From: Shewanella loihica PV-4
GTDB lineage: Bacteria > Pseudomonadota > Gammaproteobacteria > Enterobacterales > Shewanellaceae
Length of the DNA: 64,000 nt
Assembly (NCBI RefSeq): GCF_000016065.1
Contig: NC_009092.1
Span: 3,782,001-3,846,000, forward strand
Direction of reading: 5' to 3'
Numbering within the stretch: position 1 is the first letter of the stretch; every line of letters begins with the position of its first letter. Below the pieces are notes generated by a model. That model was not told the origin of the DNA and made no database searches. It worked only from the letters and a program-made list of their open reading frames with translations. The position numbers and the translations under genes are program-made. This document shows positions 54,432-63,774 of this stretch, piece by piece.

Positions 54432-55625
54432 ATGGCCATAGATAACTTCGTCTTATCCCTGTGTTTGATCCTGCTCTTCGGCCGGGTGCTGGGAGAGGCC
54501 TTCAAACGGCTGCAACTCCCGGCCGTGGTCGGCGAGATCCTGGCGGGGATCCTCATCGGCCCCAGTCTGCTGGGCTGGATAGCCCCCCATGAAACCCTGG
54601 CGGTGATGGCCGAGCTGGGGGTGATCCTGTTGCTCTTCTCCATCGGCTGCGAAACCTCCATCAAGCACCTGTTTCAGGCGGGCAACAGCGCCGCCGGGGT
54701 GGCTCTGCTGGGTATCGCCCTACCCGCCGTGGTCATCGGCCTGGTGTGCCTGCTCTATCTGGATCTCCCCGGCTTTACCGCCCTCTACCTGGGCTGCGCC
54801 CTGACCGCCACCAGCATAGGCATATCGGTGCGGGTGATGGCCCAGGCCAAACAGTCCCAGAGCCAGGAAGGTCACATCATACTGGGCGCCGCAGTGATCG
54901 ACGATATCGCCGGGGTGATCCTGCTCAGCCTATTGTTTAACTTTGCCAGCTCGGGTGAGGTGGGGCTTATCCCCAGCGGCCTGTTAATCCTCAAGATAGT
55001 CGGCTTCCTGCTGCTGGCACCGCCTATGGCGCGCCTGCTGCTGTATCTGTTTCGCGCCGTCAAACCCAAAGAGGAGGAGACAGGATACGAGGCGATCGTC
55101 ACCATGATCCTCATCTGTCTGTTTGCCTGGCTGGCCCACGCCCTGCACGCCCCCGCCCTACTCGGTGGCTTCGCCGTCGGCCTGGCGCTCAGTCGCCAAT
55201 TTATCTCGCCCCTCAATCGTTACCTGCAAAACCCCTTCGCCTTCACCCACGAGATGGAGGTCGAATCCAAGCCCCTGGTGGATATCTTCGCCCCCATCTT
55301 CTTCGTCTATGTGGGAATAAGCTTAGATCTCAGCCAAATAGATCTTGGCTGGAGCGGCCTGCTTACCCTGCTGATGCTCTCCTTGTTGGCGATTATCACT
55401 AAGATGATGGCGGGGCTGAGGGTGCCAGGTCACCTGCGCACCAAGGCGATTGTCGGCAGCGCCATGGTGCCCAGGGGCGAGGTAGGCTTAGTGTTTGCCG
55501 AGATGGGGCTGCAGATGGGGATCATCTCGCCAAAGCTGTTTACCGAGCTGGTGCTGATCATCGCCATCACCACAATTGCCGGCCCCCTGCTACTCAAGTG
55601 GACGCTGGCGAAAGACGATAAATAG
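54432..55625 (+). CDS. CPA2 family monovalent cation:proton antiporter
   Basis: A 397-residue membrane protein with about 12-13 helices, typical of the Kef/NapA-type CPA2 exchangers without a C-terminal RCK or TrkA-N domain. Signature parts include GEILAGILIGPSLLG, the ion-binding Asp pair region GAAVIDDIAGVIL and GSAMVPRGEVGLVFAE. It likely exchanges Na+ or K+ for protons; the ion is not certain. It is divergent from the stress-protein gene and convergent with the fused carboxylase, with a two-way terminator between. Confidence 0.9.
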   Translation: MAIDNFVLSLCLILLFGRVLGEAFKRLQLPAVVGEILAGILIGPSLLGWIAPHETLAVMAELGVILLLFSIGCETSIKHLFQAGNSAAGVALLGIALPAVVIGLVCLLYLDLPGFTALYLGCALTATSIGISVRVMAQAKQSQSQEGHIILGAAVIDDIAGVILLSLLFNFASSGEVGLIPSGLLILKIVGFLLLAPPMARLLLYLFRAVKPKEEETGYEAIVTMILICLFAWLAHALHAPALLGGFAVGLALSRQFISPLNRYLQNPFAFTHEMEVESKPLVDIFAPIFFVYVGISLDLSQIDLGWSGLLTLLMLSLLAIITKMMAGLRVPGHLRTKAIVGSAMVPRGEVGLVFAEMGLQMGIISPKLFTELVLIIAITTIAGPLLLKWTLAKDDK

Positions 55626-55654
55626 ACAGTAAGTAGAGGGTAAGCCTCAGGCAA

Positions 55655-55683
55655 AAAAATACCCGCCAGAAGGCGGGTATTTA
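55655..55683. terminator. Bidirectional terminator between antiporter and carboxylase
   Basis: AAATACCCGCC and GGCGGGTATTT with an AGAA loop, A-rich on the left and T-rich on the right; it can end both convergent genes. Confidence 0.92.
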
Positions 55684-55700
55684 GCAGCTAGCGTCTTAGG

Positions 55701-58700
55701 TTAGACAGGAGAGACCACGAAGAGTAGCTCGCCCTGTGAAACCTGCTGACCATTGCTGTTCAGGATACGCTCGATGCGGTACTGCTTATCCTCTGGATAG
55801 AGCACGGCACCCTGACGGTTGAAGCCAGCCAGTGTCACCTGAGAGAACATCTTCATCGCTTCGGTCAACGCCAGTGTCTGATCCACAGTCACTATGTCGC
55901 CTTCCTTAACGAAGTCGGCTTCACCCGGCGCTGGAGAGGTATAGAAGATACCTGCACCCTGAGCCAGAACCTTAAGCTCGTTACTCTCACCCACACGCAG
56001 CGACTCGGTATCGACGCCTACAGTCTCTGCGGCGGCTTCCATCTCGGCGATCAGCGCTGGAATATCCAGCTCAGCCATGAAGCGTGGCAGGTAGTTGGTG
56101 TCGTATACGCCTTCGTTGAAGGTGCCATCTTTCAGGATACGAGTCAGCAGTGGGATGTTGGTCGCGATGCCCTTGATCACTACTTGGTTTGCCAGGTAGT
56201 CATGCAGCTTGTTGATCACATCCTCACGGCTCTCACCACGGCAGATGATCTGAGCGATCAGGCTGTCGTAGTATGGTGAAACCTCTTTGCCTTCACCGGC
56301 GATAGAGATGATCTCGATATCGTCACGCTCTGGGATCACACACTCGGTGATCATGCCTGGATGTGGCAGCAGTTGCAGTACGCCGTTGCTGTCCAGTGCG
56401 GCCTTCTCGGCAGTCACACGAACCTCGATGGCGTAGCCGATCTCTTGTGGCTCAAGATCTTCTATTGAACGACCGGCGGCGATGTCGAAGCCTGCGCTCA
56501 CGATATCGATACCTGAGGTCGCCTCGGTCACAGGGTGTTCAACCTGCAGACGCGTGTTCATCTCCATGAAGTAGACTTCGTTGGCATCCAGGTTGTAGAT
56601 GAACTCTACGGTACCTGCGCCCATGTAGTCTGTGGCGTCACCGAGGGCGCGGGTGTATTCCATCACCTGCTGCTTCAGCTCTTCTGGCAGCATGGTAGAA
56701 CCAGACTCTTCGATCACCTTCTGGTTGTTACGCTGTACCGAACAGTCACGCAAACCCAGTACCTTGGTGTTGCCAAACTTGTCACGCAGCAGCTGCACTT
56801 CGATGTGACGCAGTGAGGTCACATACTTCTCTAGGTAGAGGTCGCCGTTACCGAAGGCCGCAGCCGCTTCGGTAGAGGTCTTCTGGAACAGAGAGATCAT
56901 ATCTTCTGGACGTTGAACGACCTGGATACCCTTACCGCCACCACCTTGTACCGCCTTAAGCAGCACAGGGTAGCCGATTTCGTTGGCCACGTTCACCGCC
57001 TGCTCGGCATTGGTCAGAATACCGTGGCTGCCAGGTACTACTGGCACATTTTGCGACTGCGAGGTCTTAATCGCGTTCGACTTGTTACCCATAGTCGTCA
57101 TTGAGTGCACACTTGGACCGACGAAGTTAACGCCGTTGTTCACACACAGGGCCGCAAACTGCGGGCTTTCCGACAGGAAGCCGATACCAGGGTGCAGCGC
57201 GTCGACTTGCTCATATTCGGCAACCTTCAATACCGAGTAGGCGTTTAGGTAACTCTCGTCTGAGGTGTTACCACCGATACAGACCAGCTTGTCGTTTTCG
57301 TTCAGCATGTCGGCCGGTACTGAGGTCATGTCAGGATCTGACGCCACCAGTACCACCTTGATGTTGTTGTCGTGTGCCTTGCGGATCAGTTTCACCGCAG
57401 TACAGCCACGGGCGTGCACCAGTACCTTATCGATCGGCTTCATCAGCTGACGTGGATCGTCCTGTACCAGCTCTTCCTCGGTGATCAACATCTCAGGCAC
57501 CAGGGTCGAAATGGCGTTACCAATCACATCCACTACCTTAGCCGTTGGCTTAGGCATCAGCGGATCGATACTGCTGAGCTGATCGTCGATAGTGTCGCTA
57601 AATGGGTTGGTGACCAGGGCGTTCATGGCGCCAGGTACCTTAGACAGATAGTTCGACAGGGTCGAGGTAGACGGCAGATACGCAGGGACAACCATCTGAC
57701 CGGCGAACGGCATGTTGGTGCCAGAGAAGTAGTAAGTCTGTACTAACGGGTGAGTCACGAAGCTCGCCTGTGCACCACCGGTACAGTCACCGAAACCAAA
57801 CATCAATACCGGCAATTCGTTATCACGAACGAAACGGGTAATACGGTCGTTCACTACCGCCATAGAGAAGAGCGCCGCAGCACCTTCTTTGGTCTGCATA
57901 CCGCCTGAGCTGATAAAGCAGATCACCGGCAGCTTACGCTTGGCACACTCGATCAAGAGCGCTGAGAACTTCTCGGCAGAAGCCATATCGAAGGCACCAG
58001 CCTGGAAGGCGGTGTTAGACACGGCCACACCAACGCGCATGGTTTGTCCATGGTGCTCGAAGTCCGCAGTACCTGTGATCAGGCCGCAAGGACGGATACC
58101 CTTGTCTAGCGCGTCTTCGATAGAGAGACGGAAGCCTGGGAAGTTCAGCAGGTTAGCCGACATCTTGTCGCCGTTTAGCTCTTCAAACTCGGTGAAGAAC
58201 TTGGCAATCACATTTTCCCAGCTCATCTTACCGGCGCGCTTCTCGTCACGCAGTACCTTCTGGATCAGAAGATCCTGATAACCCATGGTCAGACGGTTCC
58301 AGAAGTCTTTACGACGACCGATACGCACTGGGTTGATGGCACCCGTGTACTCGCTGCTCTCCTCTTCGCTGGCGAAGTATTCAGGCAGCAGACGCTCGAA
58401 GAAGTAGGTCAGGATAACGAACAGAGAGTCGTTAAGCTGAGGGAAACCGACACTCTTCCACTGCTCAGTCTTGGTCAGCAGATCGGCGCGGTTAGACTGA
58501 GACATGAAGTACTTCAGCCACTTGTAGAACTTGTTCTTATCGTTAGCGGTATCTTGCTTAGAGATAGCGCGGTCAATAGAGTCATGTAGCAGGCCGTCAA
58601 CCGAGGCGCGCGACAGGCTCTTAGACATCATGGCTTCTTTCGCGATAGAGGCAAGGTTACCCACGACGTTGTCGTACAGCGCGTTGAAGATCAGGATGTT

Positions 58701-60254
58701 ATAACATTGCCAGATGAAGTCTTCGCGCAGCTCTTCGTGCACGATCACATCCAGAACCGTCAGCTGGTTCAGCTCAGGCCAATCTGCCTGAGTCACCTCG
58801 TCTGGAAGGCTCTCTAGATAATGGATTAGCCCCTTGAAGTTGTTCTCGGCGTTGCTCTTCCATCTGTGGTACAGCGACCAGCCGATGTTGAACAACAGCG
58901 CCTTACGGGCCTTCTTATAGTTTTGCTTCGGCTCACCCAGGATGAGACGAGTCAGCATGTTACGCTCTGTAGAGACTTCGTCACGCTTGGCGGTGAAGTT
59001 GCTCCACAGCTTGTTCAGCTCTTCGTCGTATACCAGTTTATCTGGGCTCGACAGCCAAGACTGGAACACCTTGTCCTGTTCCTGCTGAATACGCGCCAAC
59101 AGATCACCCTCAGGCACACTCACCTTAGACAGGCGACCATATTGCTCCTGTGAGATCGAATGGATACGGCTACGCAGCGTCAGGTAACGCAGGTAACGGT
59201 ATGAGCTACCAAACAGGTTGAGGTGCATGGTGGGGTTGTTAGCCACCGACAGTTCGGCGTGGTGCTCAAGCGCTTCGAGGTTCTTAGAAGGCTCAAGGAA
59301 ACGGTGAAGACTGCGGTCGTAGTGCTCACGCAGATCCTTAGATTCGCGTACAAACTGTACCGCCGCATGCTCAACGGCCTCGATGCTGCTGATGATAGCG
59401 CGGCGTAGGTTGTGCTGACGCTCATCCTTGTCAGATGGCGAGAAGTCGATGATGCCATCGATACAACCTGAGGTGTACAGCTCCTCTGGTGACACACCTA
59501 CCGACTTAGCACACTCCTGCCAAGAGAGGTTGTACTTACGCGCAATGCTCTGTAGACCCTGTGGCTGGATGGTGTTGAAGATACCGTCACGTAGCGACAA
59601 TAGAATGTTAGCCGCAGCCAGTGGAATAGCACCACCAGAGTAACCGGCACCGATAACGATACCTACGGTAGGTACGTCGACGTTAGCACTCTCGGCAATC
59701 GCCTTAGAGATGGTGTGCGCCTGGTTTTGGCTGTTGGCTATCTCCCCCGCATCGGCACCCGGAGTGTCGATGAGGTAAACGATAGGCATTGAAAGCTCGG
59801 CAAAATGACGAATGGCCGTGCAGGCCGCCAGGTGATGCTCTGGCATCCAGGCACCATTACTTGTGCTACGTTCCTGGGCGATAAAACCTATGCGGCGAGT
59901 ACGAGATCCAAAATTCAGTTCGATCTCGGCACTATAAAAAGGCCCCATATGTTTTTCGACAATTAACTTGCCTTTCAGATCCGCAATCACGCGCTTGGCG
60001 CCTGGGCGGCTCTTGTCTAAGGTAGGTTGAATGACTTTGGCCACGTAGCCGTCAACATCCAACTGTTCTAACTCTTTTAAGTTAGCTTGAATTTCATCGT
60101 CGCTGAGCAGACCCTTGATCTGCTGTGAAAGGCTCTGCTTACTATGCTTAGGAAACAGAGAAAAATCCTGTGCCAAATGTTCAGCTTGAAGAAAAAGCGG
60201 ATCGGCTGTTTGAACCTGAGTCGTGTTTGTGGGCTGATTGTTGCTGGTCATCAA
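55701..60254 (-). CDS. Single-chain biotin-dependent acyl-CoA carboxylase (CT-alpha, CT-beta, BC, biotinyl)
   Basis: A 1,517-residue fusion. Order: AccA-like carboxyltransferase alpha (about 60-290; DTPGADAGEIANSQNQAHTI), a long linker of unknown fold (about 300-690), an AccD-like carboxyltransferase beta (about 695-950; ISSGGMQTKEGAAALF and GFGDCTGGAQASF), a biotin carboxylase (about 955-1405; GGGGKGIQVV, EMNTRLQVEHPVTE) and a C-terminal biotinyl domain with the biotin-attachment Lys in EAMKM (Lys about 1468). The parts for carboxylation of acetyl-CoA or a similar substrate are all in one chain, unlike the separate AccABCD. It is a second system besides the essential enzyme; its substrate is unproven. 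A LysR gene is divergent. Confidence 0.9.
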   Translation of the reverse strand: MMTSNNQPTNTTQVQTADPLFLQAEHLAQDFSLFPKHSKQSLSQQIKGLLSDDEIQANLKELEQLDVDGYVAKVIQPTLDKSRPGAKRVIADLKGKLIVEKHMGPFYSAEIELNFGSRTRRIGFIAQERSTSNGAWMPEHHLAACTAIRHFAELSMPIVYLIDTPGADAGEIANSQNQAHTISKAIAESANVDVPTVGIVIGAGYSGGAIPLAAANILLSLRDGIFNTIQPQGLQSIARKYNLSWQECAKSVGVSPEELYTSGCIDGIIDFSPSDKDERQHNLRRAIISSIEAVEHAAVQFVRESKDLREHYDRSLHRFLEPSKNLEALEHHAELSVANNPTMHLNLFGSSYRYLRYLTLRSRIHSISQEQYGRLSKVSVPEGDLLARIQQEQDKVFQSWLSSPDKLVYDEELNKLWSNFTAKRDEVSTERNMLTRLILGEPKQNYKKARKALLFNIGWSLYHRWKSNAENNFKGLIHYLESLPDEVTQADWPELNQLTVLDVIVHEELREDFIWQCYNILIFNALYDNVVGNLASIAKEAMMSKSLSRASVDGLLHDSIDRAISKQDTANDKNKFYKWLKYFMSQSNRADLLTKTEQWKSVGFPQLNDSLFVILTYFFERLLPEYFASEEESSEYTGAINPVRIGRRKDFWNRLTMGYQDLLIQKVLRDEKRAGKMSWENVIAKFFTEFEELNGDKMSANLLNFPGFRLSIEDALDKGIRPCGLITGTADFEHHGQTMRVGVAVSNTAFQAGAFDMASAEKFSALLIECAKRKLPVICFISSGGMQTKEGAAALFSMAVVNDRITRFVRDNELPVLMFGFGDCTGGAQASFVTHPLVQTYYFSGTNMPFAGQMVVPAYLPSTSTLSNYLSKVPGAMNALVTNPFSDTIDDQLSSIDPLMPKPTAKVVDVIGNAISTLVPEMLITEEELVQDDPRQLMKPIDKVLVHARGCTAVKLIRKAHDNNIKVVLVASDPDMTSVPADMLNENDKLVCIGGNTSDESYLNAYSVLKVAEYEQVDALHPGIGFLSESPQFAALCVNNGVNFVGPSVHSMTTMGNKSNAIKTSQSQNVPVVPGSHGILTNAEQAVNVANEIGYPVLLKAVQGGGGKGIQVVQRPEDMISLFQKTSTEAAAAFGNGDLYLEKYVTSLRHIEVQLLRDKFGNTKVLGLRDCSVQRNNQKVIEESGSTMLPEELKQQVMEYTRALGDATDYMGAGTVEFIYNLDANEVYFMEMNTRLQVEHPVTEATSGIDIVSAGFDIAAGRSIEDLEPQEIGYAIEVRVTAEKAALDSNGVLQLLPHPGMITECVIPERDDIEIISIAGEGKEVSPYYDSLIAQIICRGESREDVINKLHDYLANQVVIKGIATNIPLLTRILKDGTFNEGVYDTNYLPRFMAELDIPALIAEMEAAAETVGVDTESLRVGESNELKVLAQGAGIFYTSPAPGEADFVKEGDIVTVDQTLALTEAMKMFSQVTLAGFNRQGAVLYPEDKQYRIERILNSNGQQVSQGELLFVVSPV

Positions 60255-60371
60255 TAGATCCTCTGCTTTAGCCTCTAAAATTTTTAGCCCATAAATATAG
60301 CTTTGTTATAGGGTCAAATGCTATTAAACTGGCTTAGACGCTTTGTTCCATATTTGAGACAGTGATAAATA

Positions 60372-61283
60372 ATGCCAGATTTAAACGGTATGATGCTCTT
60401 TGCGGCCGTCGTTCGCGCCAAGGGTTTCTCCCAGGCTGCTCGCAATACGGGCATGCCAAAATCAACCATTAGTCGTAAGGTGGCTCAGCTCGAAGAGCAG
60501 CTAGGCGTGCGCCTGTTGCAACGCGATACCCGCAATCTCAGCCTGACTCAGGTTGGAGCGCTTTTTTACCAGCATTGCAGTAGTATTAGCGATGAAATCG
60601 AGGCTGCCAAGGCAACCATAGAAAATACGCATAATGATGTATTTGGTTCACTGCGCATCGCCATTCCGGTTTCCTTCAGTCAGGAGCTTATCGCCAGCCT
60701 CTGTAGCAGCTTCATGCGCCTCTACCCCAACGTGGATCTCGACGTCCAATTTACCGACAGTGATGTGGGCCTAGTGGGCGAAGGCTATGATATCGCCATC
60801 AAGTATGGGCCGCTGCAATCATCCGACTTAGTCGCCCGCCTGCTGTTTGAGCGTCAACCCATACTGGTGGCTAGCCCTGGTTATCTCAAGGCCAACGGCA
60901 CCCCGGCGACACCTCAGGATCTCAAAGAGCACAGCGGCATACTGCTGGGGACCTCGCGCTCGGCCCCCATCTGGCCCCTGGGCAAGGGGGAGCGCAAGAC
61001 CATGGTCAACTTCAAGCGTAAGGTGAGGGTGAACAGCGCCATCATGGTCAAACAACTGGTGCTGGACGATTTCGGCATCGCCATGCTCTCTAATTCAGTA
61101 TGTAAGAACGAGCTGGCCGGTGGCAGCCTGGTGCCGCTACTGCAGGAGTGGCCGATGGAGCCCTTCAAGGTCTATGGCGTCTATTCCAGTCGCCGACAGC
61201 TGGCCACCAACATCAGCGTCTTCCTGGATTTCTTCACCAAGCGCTTCAACAGCCACGAGTCGCTTCAGTCTCTACTCATGTAG
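60372..61283 (+). CDS. LysR family transcriptional regulator
   Basis: A 303-residue LysR-type regulator: N-terminal winged HTH (residues 1-65; GFSQAARNTGMPKSTISRKV), linker helix, and periplasmic-binding-like effector domain (about 90-295). It belongs to the group with ALL-type short DNA-binding variants (VGYDIAIKYG, LVARLL). It is divergent from the fused carboxylase gene across 117 bases, so control of that gene by a shared promoter region is likely; a CTAAAATTTTTAG inverted repeat lies in the gap (about 60268-60280). Effector unknown. Confidence 0.9.
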   Translation: MPDLNGMMLFAAVVRAKGFSQAARNTGMPKSTISRKVAQLEEQLGVRLLQRDTRNLSLTQVGALFYQHCSSISDEIEAAKATIENTHNDVFGSLRIAIPVSFSQELIASLCSSFMRLYPNVDLDVQFTDSDVGLVGEGYDIAIKYGPLQSSDLVARLLFERQPILVASPGYLKANGTPATPQDLKEHSGILLGTSRSAPIWPLGKGERKTMVNFKRKVRVNSAIMVKQLVLDDFGIAMLSNSVCKNELAGGSLVPLLQEWPMEPFKVYGVYSSRRQLATNISVFLDFFTKRFNSHESLQSLLM

Positions 61284-61325
61284 CTAACCTCTGCTGATAT
61301 GGGCCATCTCCGCTGACATAGGTTC

Positions 61326-62276
61326 TCACATCCAGCCCTTGGCTTTTAAGAGATGCTTCACCACCCGCTTACGCAGCGCTAAGTCTTTATCTGAGGTGAT
61401 ATCCATATTCATGGCGAAGAAGTAAGTGTTCTCTTCGCGCTCGAGCCAGCCGACCCACCATCCCAGTTTCTGCCCCTTGCGCACACCATAACCCGTCTTG
61501 GCCCTTAGTACCCAATCGCCGTTGGCCTCGTTAAGCATCATGGTCTTAACGATGCGCTGACTGCGCTCTGACAGGGGAAGTCGATTGTGATACAGACGCC
61601 TAAGGAAGTGCACCTGCTCGAGAGCCGATATCGCCAAGTCACCGTCGAGCCAGAAGCTGTCCAGCCCGCCGCCGATATTTGCGTTACCATAATCGAGATT
61701 TTCCAGCCCACTGGCCATACGCTCGGCCCCCAGCTGCAACGCCAATTTTTGATAGATGGGTACCACGGAATACTTCATCGCACCAATAAAGTTATGGTCG
61801 CGATTCCAGGGGCTATATGTGCGTTTCACCCCGTCCCAGGCAAACCGGCTATGCTCATCTTCTACTATCCCCGCCTCTAGCAGCAATAGGCTGTGGGGGA
61901 TCTTAAAGGTGGAGGCAGGAATATAAGGATGCTGGCTGCGGGCGGCGTCGTTAGTCAGCAGCTTCCCCCCTTTATCATCCAGCAACACCATGACGCCTTT
62001 CGCACCCACGGCATCGAATACCGCCTGTATCTCACCATCCAGCCTGAGCGCCCCGGCCGACTCTTGCTCTGCCGCCGGTTTATCAGGCCCAGTTTGAGGT
62101 ACTGCCGCCGCGCCGCCAGCCCAACTTAACAAGGCCAGGCTGAGCAGCCCCAGATACCCCAGCGAACAGAGTAGCCGATAGCCTAAGCCAGCACTAATAC
62201 CAGAACCTAGACCACAACTAAGACCGGAACGAAAGCCACAACTAAGACCAGACTCCGAGCTAACCCGCATTTTCAT
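61326..62276 (-). CDS. Class D beta-lactamase, OXA-55-like
   Basis: A 316-residue enzyme by the chosen start. It has the class D motifs: STFK (IPASTFKIPHSLL), SVV (MKYSVVP), YGN (LDYGNANIGGG), the W near DSFWLDGDL and KTG (LRAKTGYGVRKGQKLGWWVGW). The late KTGYG...GWWVGWLE stretch follows chromosomal OXA-55 of Shewanella algae rather than OXA-48/54 (KTGYST). The signal region is unusual: an octapeptide repeat (SGLSCGFR, SGLSCGLG, SGISAGLG) precedes the hydrophobic core and AxA site. Starts at 62276 or 62270 (GGGGGAAG ahead) fit better than the frame's ATG at 62369. Substrate spectrum cannot be read. Confidence 0.88.
   Translation of the reverse strand: MKMRVSSESGLSCGFRSGLSCGLGSGISAGLGYRLLCSLGYLGLLSLALLSWAGGAAAVPQTGPDKPAAEQESAGALRLDGEIQAVFDAVGAKGVMVLLDDKGGKLLTNDAARSQHPYIPASTFKIPHSLLLLEAGIVEDEHSRFAWDGVKRTYSPWNRDHNFIGAMKYSVVPIYQKLALQLGAERMASGLENLDYGNANIGGGLDSFWLDGDLAISALEQVHFLRRLYHNRLPLSERSQRIVKTMMLNEANGDWVLRAKTGYGVRKGQKLGWWVGWLEREENTYFFAMNMDITSDKDLALRKRVVKHLLKAKGWM
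62181..62252. repeat. In-frame 24-base repeat in the beta-lactamase leader
   Basis: Three 24-base units encode SGLSCGFR, SGLSCGLG and SGISAGLG on the minus strand. Two share CCACAACTAAGACC exactly on the plus strand; the third has drifted. The unit is a multiple of three and would change the leader length in steps of eight residues. Confidence 0.8.
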
Positions 62277-62541
62277 CTTCCCCCCCACTAATCCGCATAA
62301 AATCCCTGCCTCGAGTCTAGCAACTTGCCCCTGCGCCCGTGGGGGCAAACTCATGATGATTTGTGTCAAGAATCTGGCATTTTATCAAGCCATCTCAAGT
62401 CTTTATTTGCAGACTGTTGTCGTGCATACTCAGTTGTTGACTATAATAAATTCAAATTGATAACCACCCTGAGCCATCATTGCCCAACATCAGCCTTAGG
62501 CTGAGTGTAAGGTTAAGAGGTTTTTGCAAAGGAACCATGTC

Positions 62542-63702
62542 ATGCGTAAAACAGCCATAGCCCTGGCGATGACCAGCTTGCTGAGTAGCAGCGCCTTCGC
62601 CGCTCTGGATCTCGAAGAACTGCGCCTCCCCAAGGCAACCCAGGCCATGCCCGACGTCGTCAACCGCTATCAAGCCCTGGTCGATAGCTTGGACGACAAG
62701 TATCGTCAGCAGAAAGATGAACTCATCATGACACAGATGGTGGCCCACCAAGGCGAGCGCCTCTGGCAACAGGCCGTGAGAGACGTGCAATCCGGCGGTC
62801 AGGACGACAGATCCCTCTACTGGAGTCGTCTGGCGATGAAGAAGACCCTTAAAGAGTCTAAGCCCGCCTTTAACATGGCCGACTGGCAGCGCAGCATATT
62901 ACTCAAGGCGGTAGAGAAATCTTCCCGCGGCTTCAGCGACATCCACTTCGATGACGACAGCCAGATCCGTATTCTGCTCACCGGCTTCGATCCCTTCTTT
63001 CTGGATCGCAACATAGATCAGAGCAACCCATCTGGCTTAACCGCGCTGGCCCTGGACGGCTACAAGTTTAGCGTCGACGGCAAGAAGGCCCAGATAGAGA
63101 CGGTAATGATCCCGGTGCGCTTCGCCGACTTCGATCAGGGGATCATCGAGTCCCTGCTCACCCCTGTCTATCGTGAAAACAGCGTCAATGCCATCTTCAC
63201 CGTCAGCATGGGCCGTGACGACTTCGATCTGGAGCGCTTCCCCGGCCGCAACCGCAGCGCGGCAGCACCCGATAACCTCAATGTGCTGACCGGCGCCACG
63301 GCCCAGTCACCACAGGCGCCTATGTTCGATGGCAAGCCACTCTATGGCCCAGAATTCGTCGAGTTCTCGCTACCTGTCGGTGCCATGCAGTCGGTCAAGG
63401 GCAAGTGGAAGATCAATGACAACCACACAGTGACCACGCTATCGAGAGGCGAGTTCGACGCCAGCTCGCTGAGCGAGCTGCAAAACACGACTCAGGTCAA
63501 TGGCTCGGTCAATGGCTCGGGCGGCGGTTACCTGTCCAACGAAATCTCCTACCGCGCGGTGCTTCTGGGACAGCGTTTCAACAGCGGCATCAAGGTCGGT
63601 CATATCCACACCCCAAGGGTGAAGGCCTATGAGGCAGAGACGGAGATGGCGATCGTTGATCAGGTCAAGGAGATGGTCAAAGCCGCAGCAACCCGGCTAT
63701 AA
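62542..63702 (+). CDS. Secreted C15 (pyroglutamyl-peptidase)-like protein with Ser at the nucleophile position
   Basis: A 386-residue exported protein: Sec signal 1-20 (cleavage after AFA), an N-terminal extension, then a C15-like domain starting ILLTGFDPFFLD (about 145). The Glu (FDLERFPGRNR) and His (VGHIHTPRV) of the triad appear present, but where C15 enzymes have Cys (YLCNEIFY-type) this reads YLSNEISYRA, so Ser replaces the nucleophile. It may be inactive, or a Ser-dependent variant. The ATG at 62542 follows AAGGA; an earlier ATG at 62524 lacks a good site. Cytoplasmic Pcp is about 215 residues, so this is a much larger, exported relative. Confidence 0.75.
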   Translation: MRKTAIALAMTSLLSSSAFAALDLEELRLPKATQAMPDVVNRYQALVDSLDDKYRQQKDELIMTQMVAHQGERLWQQAVRDVQSGGQDDRSLYWSRLAMKKTLKESKPAFNMADWQRSILLKAVEKSSRGFSDIHFDDDSQIRILLTGFDPFFLDRNIDQSNPSGLTALALDGYKFSVDGKKAQIETVMIPVRFADFDQGIIESLLTPVYRENSVNAIFTVSMGRDDFDLERFPGRNRSAAAPDNLNVLTGATAQSPQAPMFDGKPLYGPEFVEFSLPVGAMQSVKGKWKINDNHTVTTLSRGEFDASSLSELQNTTQVNGSVNGSGGGYLSNEISYRAVLLGQRFNSGIKVGHIHTPRVKAYEAETEMAIVDQVKEMVKAAATRL

Positions 63703-63715
63703 TCACTCCTCCTGA

Positions 63716-63741
63716 AAACGCCCGCTCTCTTGGCGGGCGTC
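63716..63741 (+). terminator. Terminator after the C15-like gene
   Basis: ACGCCCGC and GCGGGCGT flank TCTCTTG, followed by TCTATC; it lies 15 bases past the stop codon. Confidence 0.75.
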
Positions 63742-63774
63742 TATCACCTAACGCCTAGGGCCTGTTGACCATTC

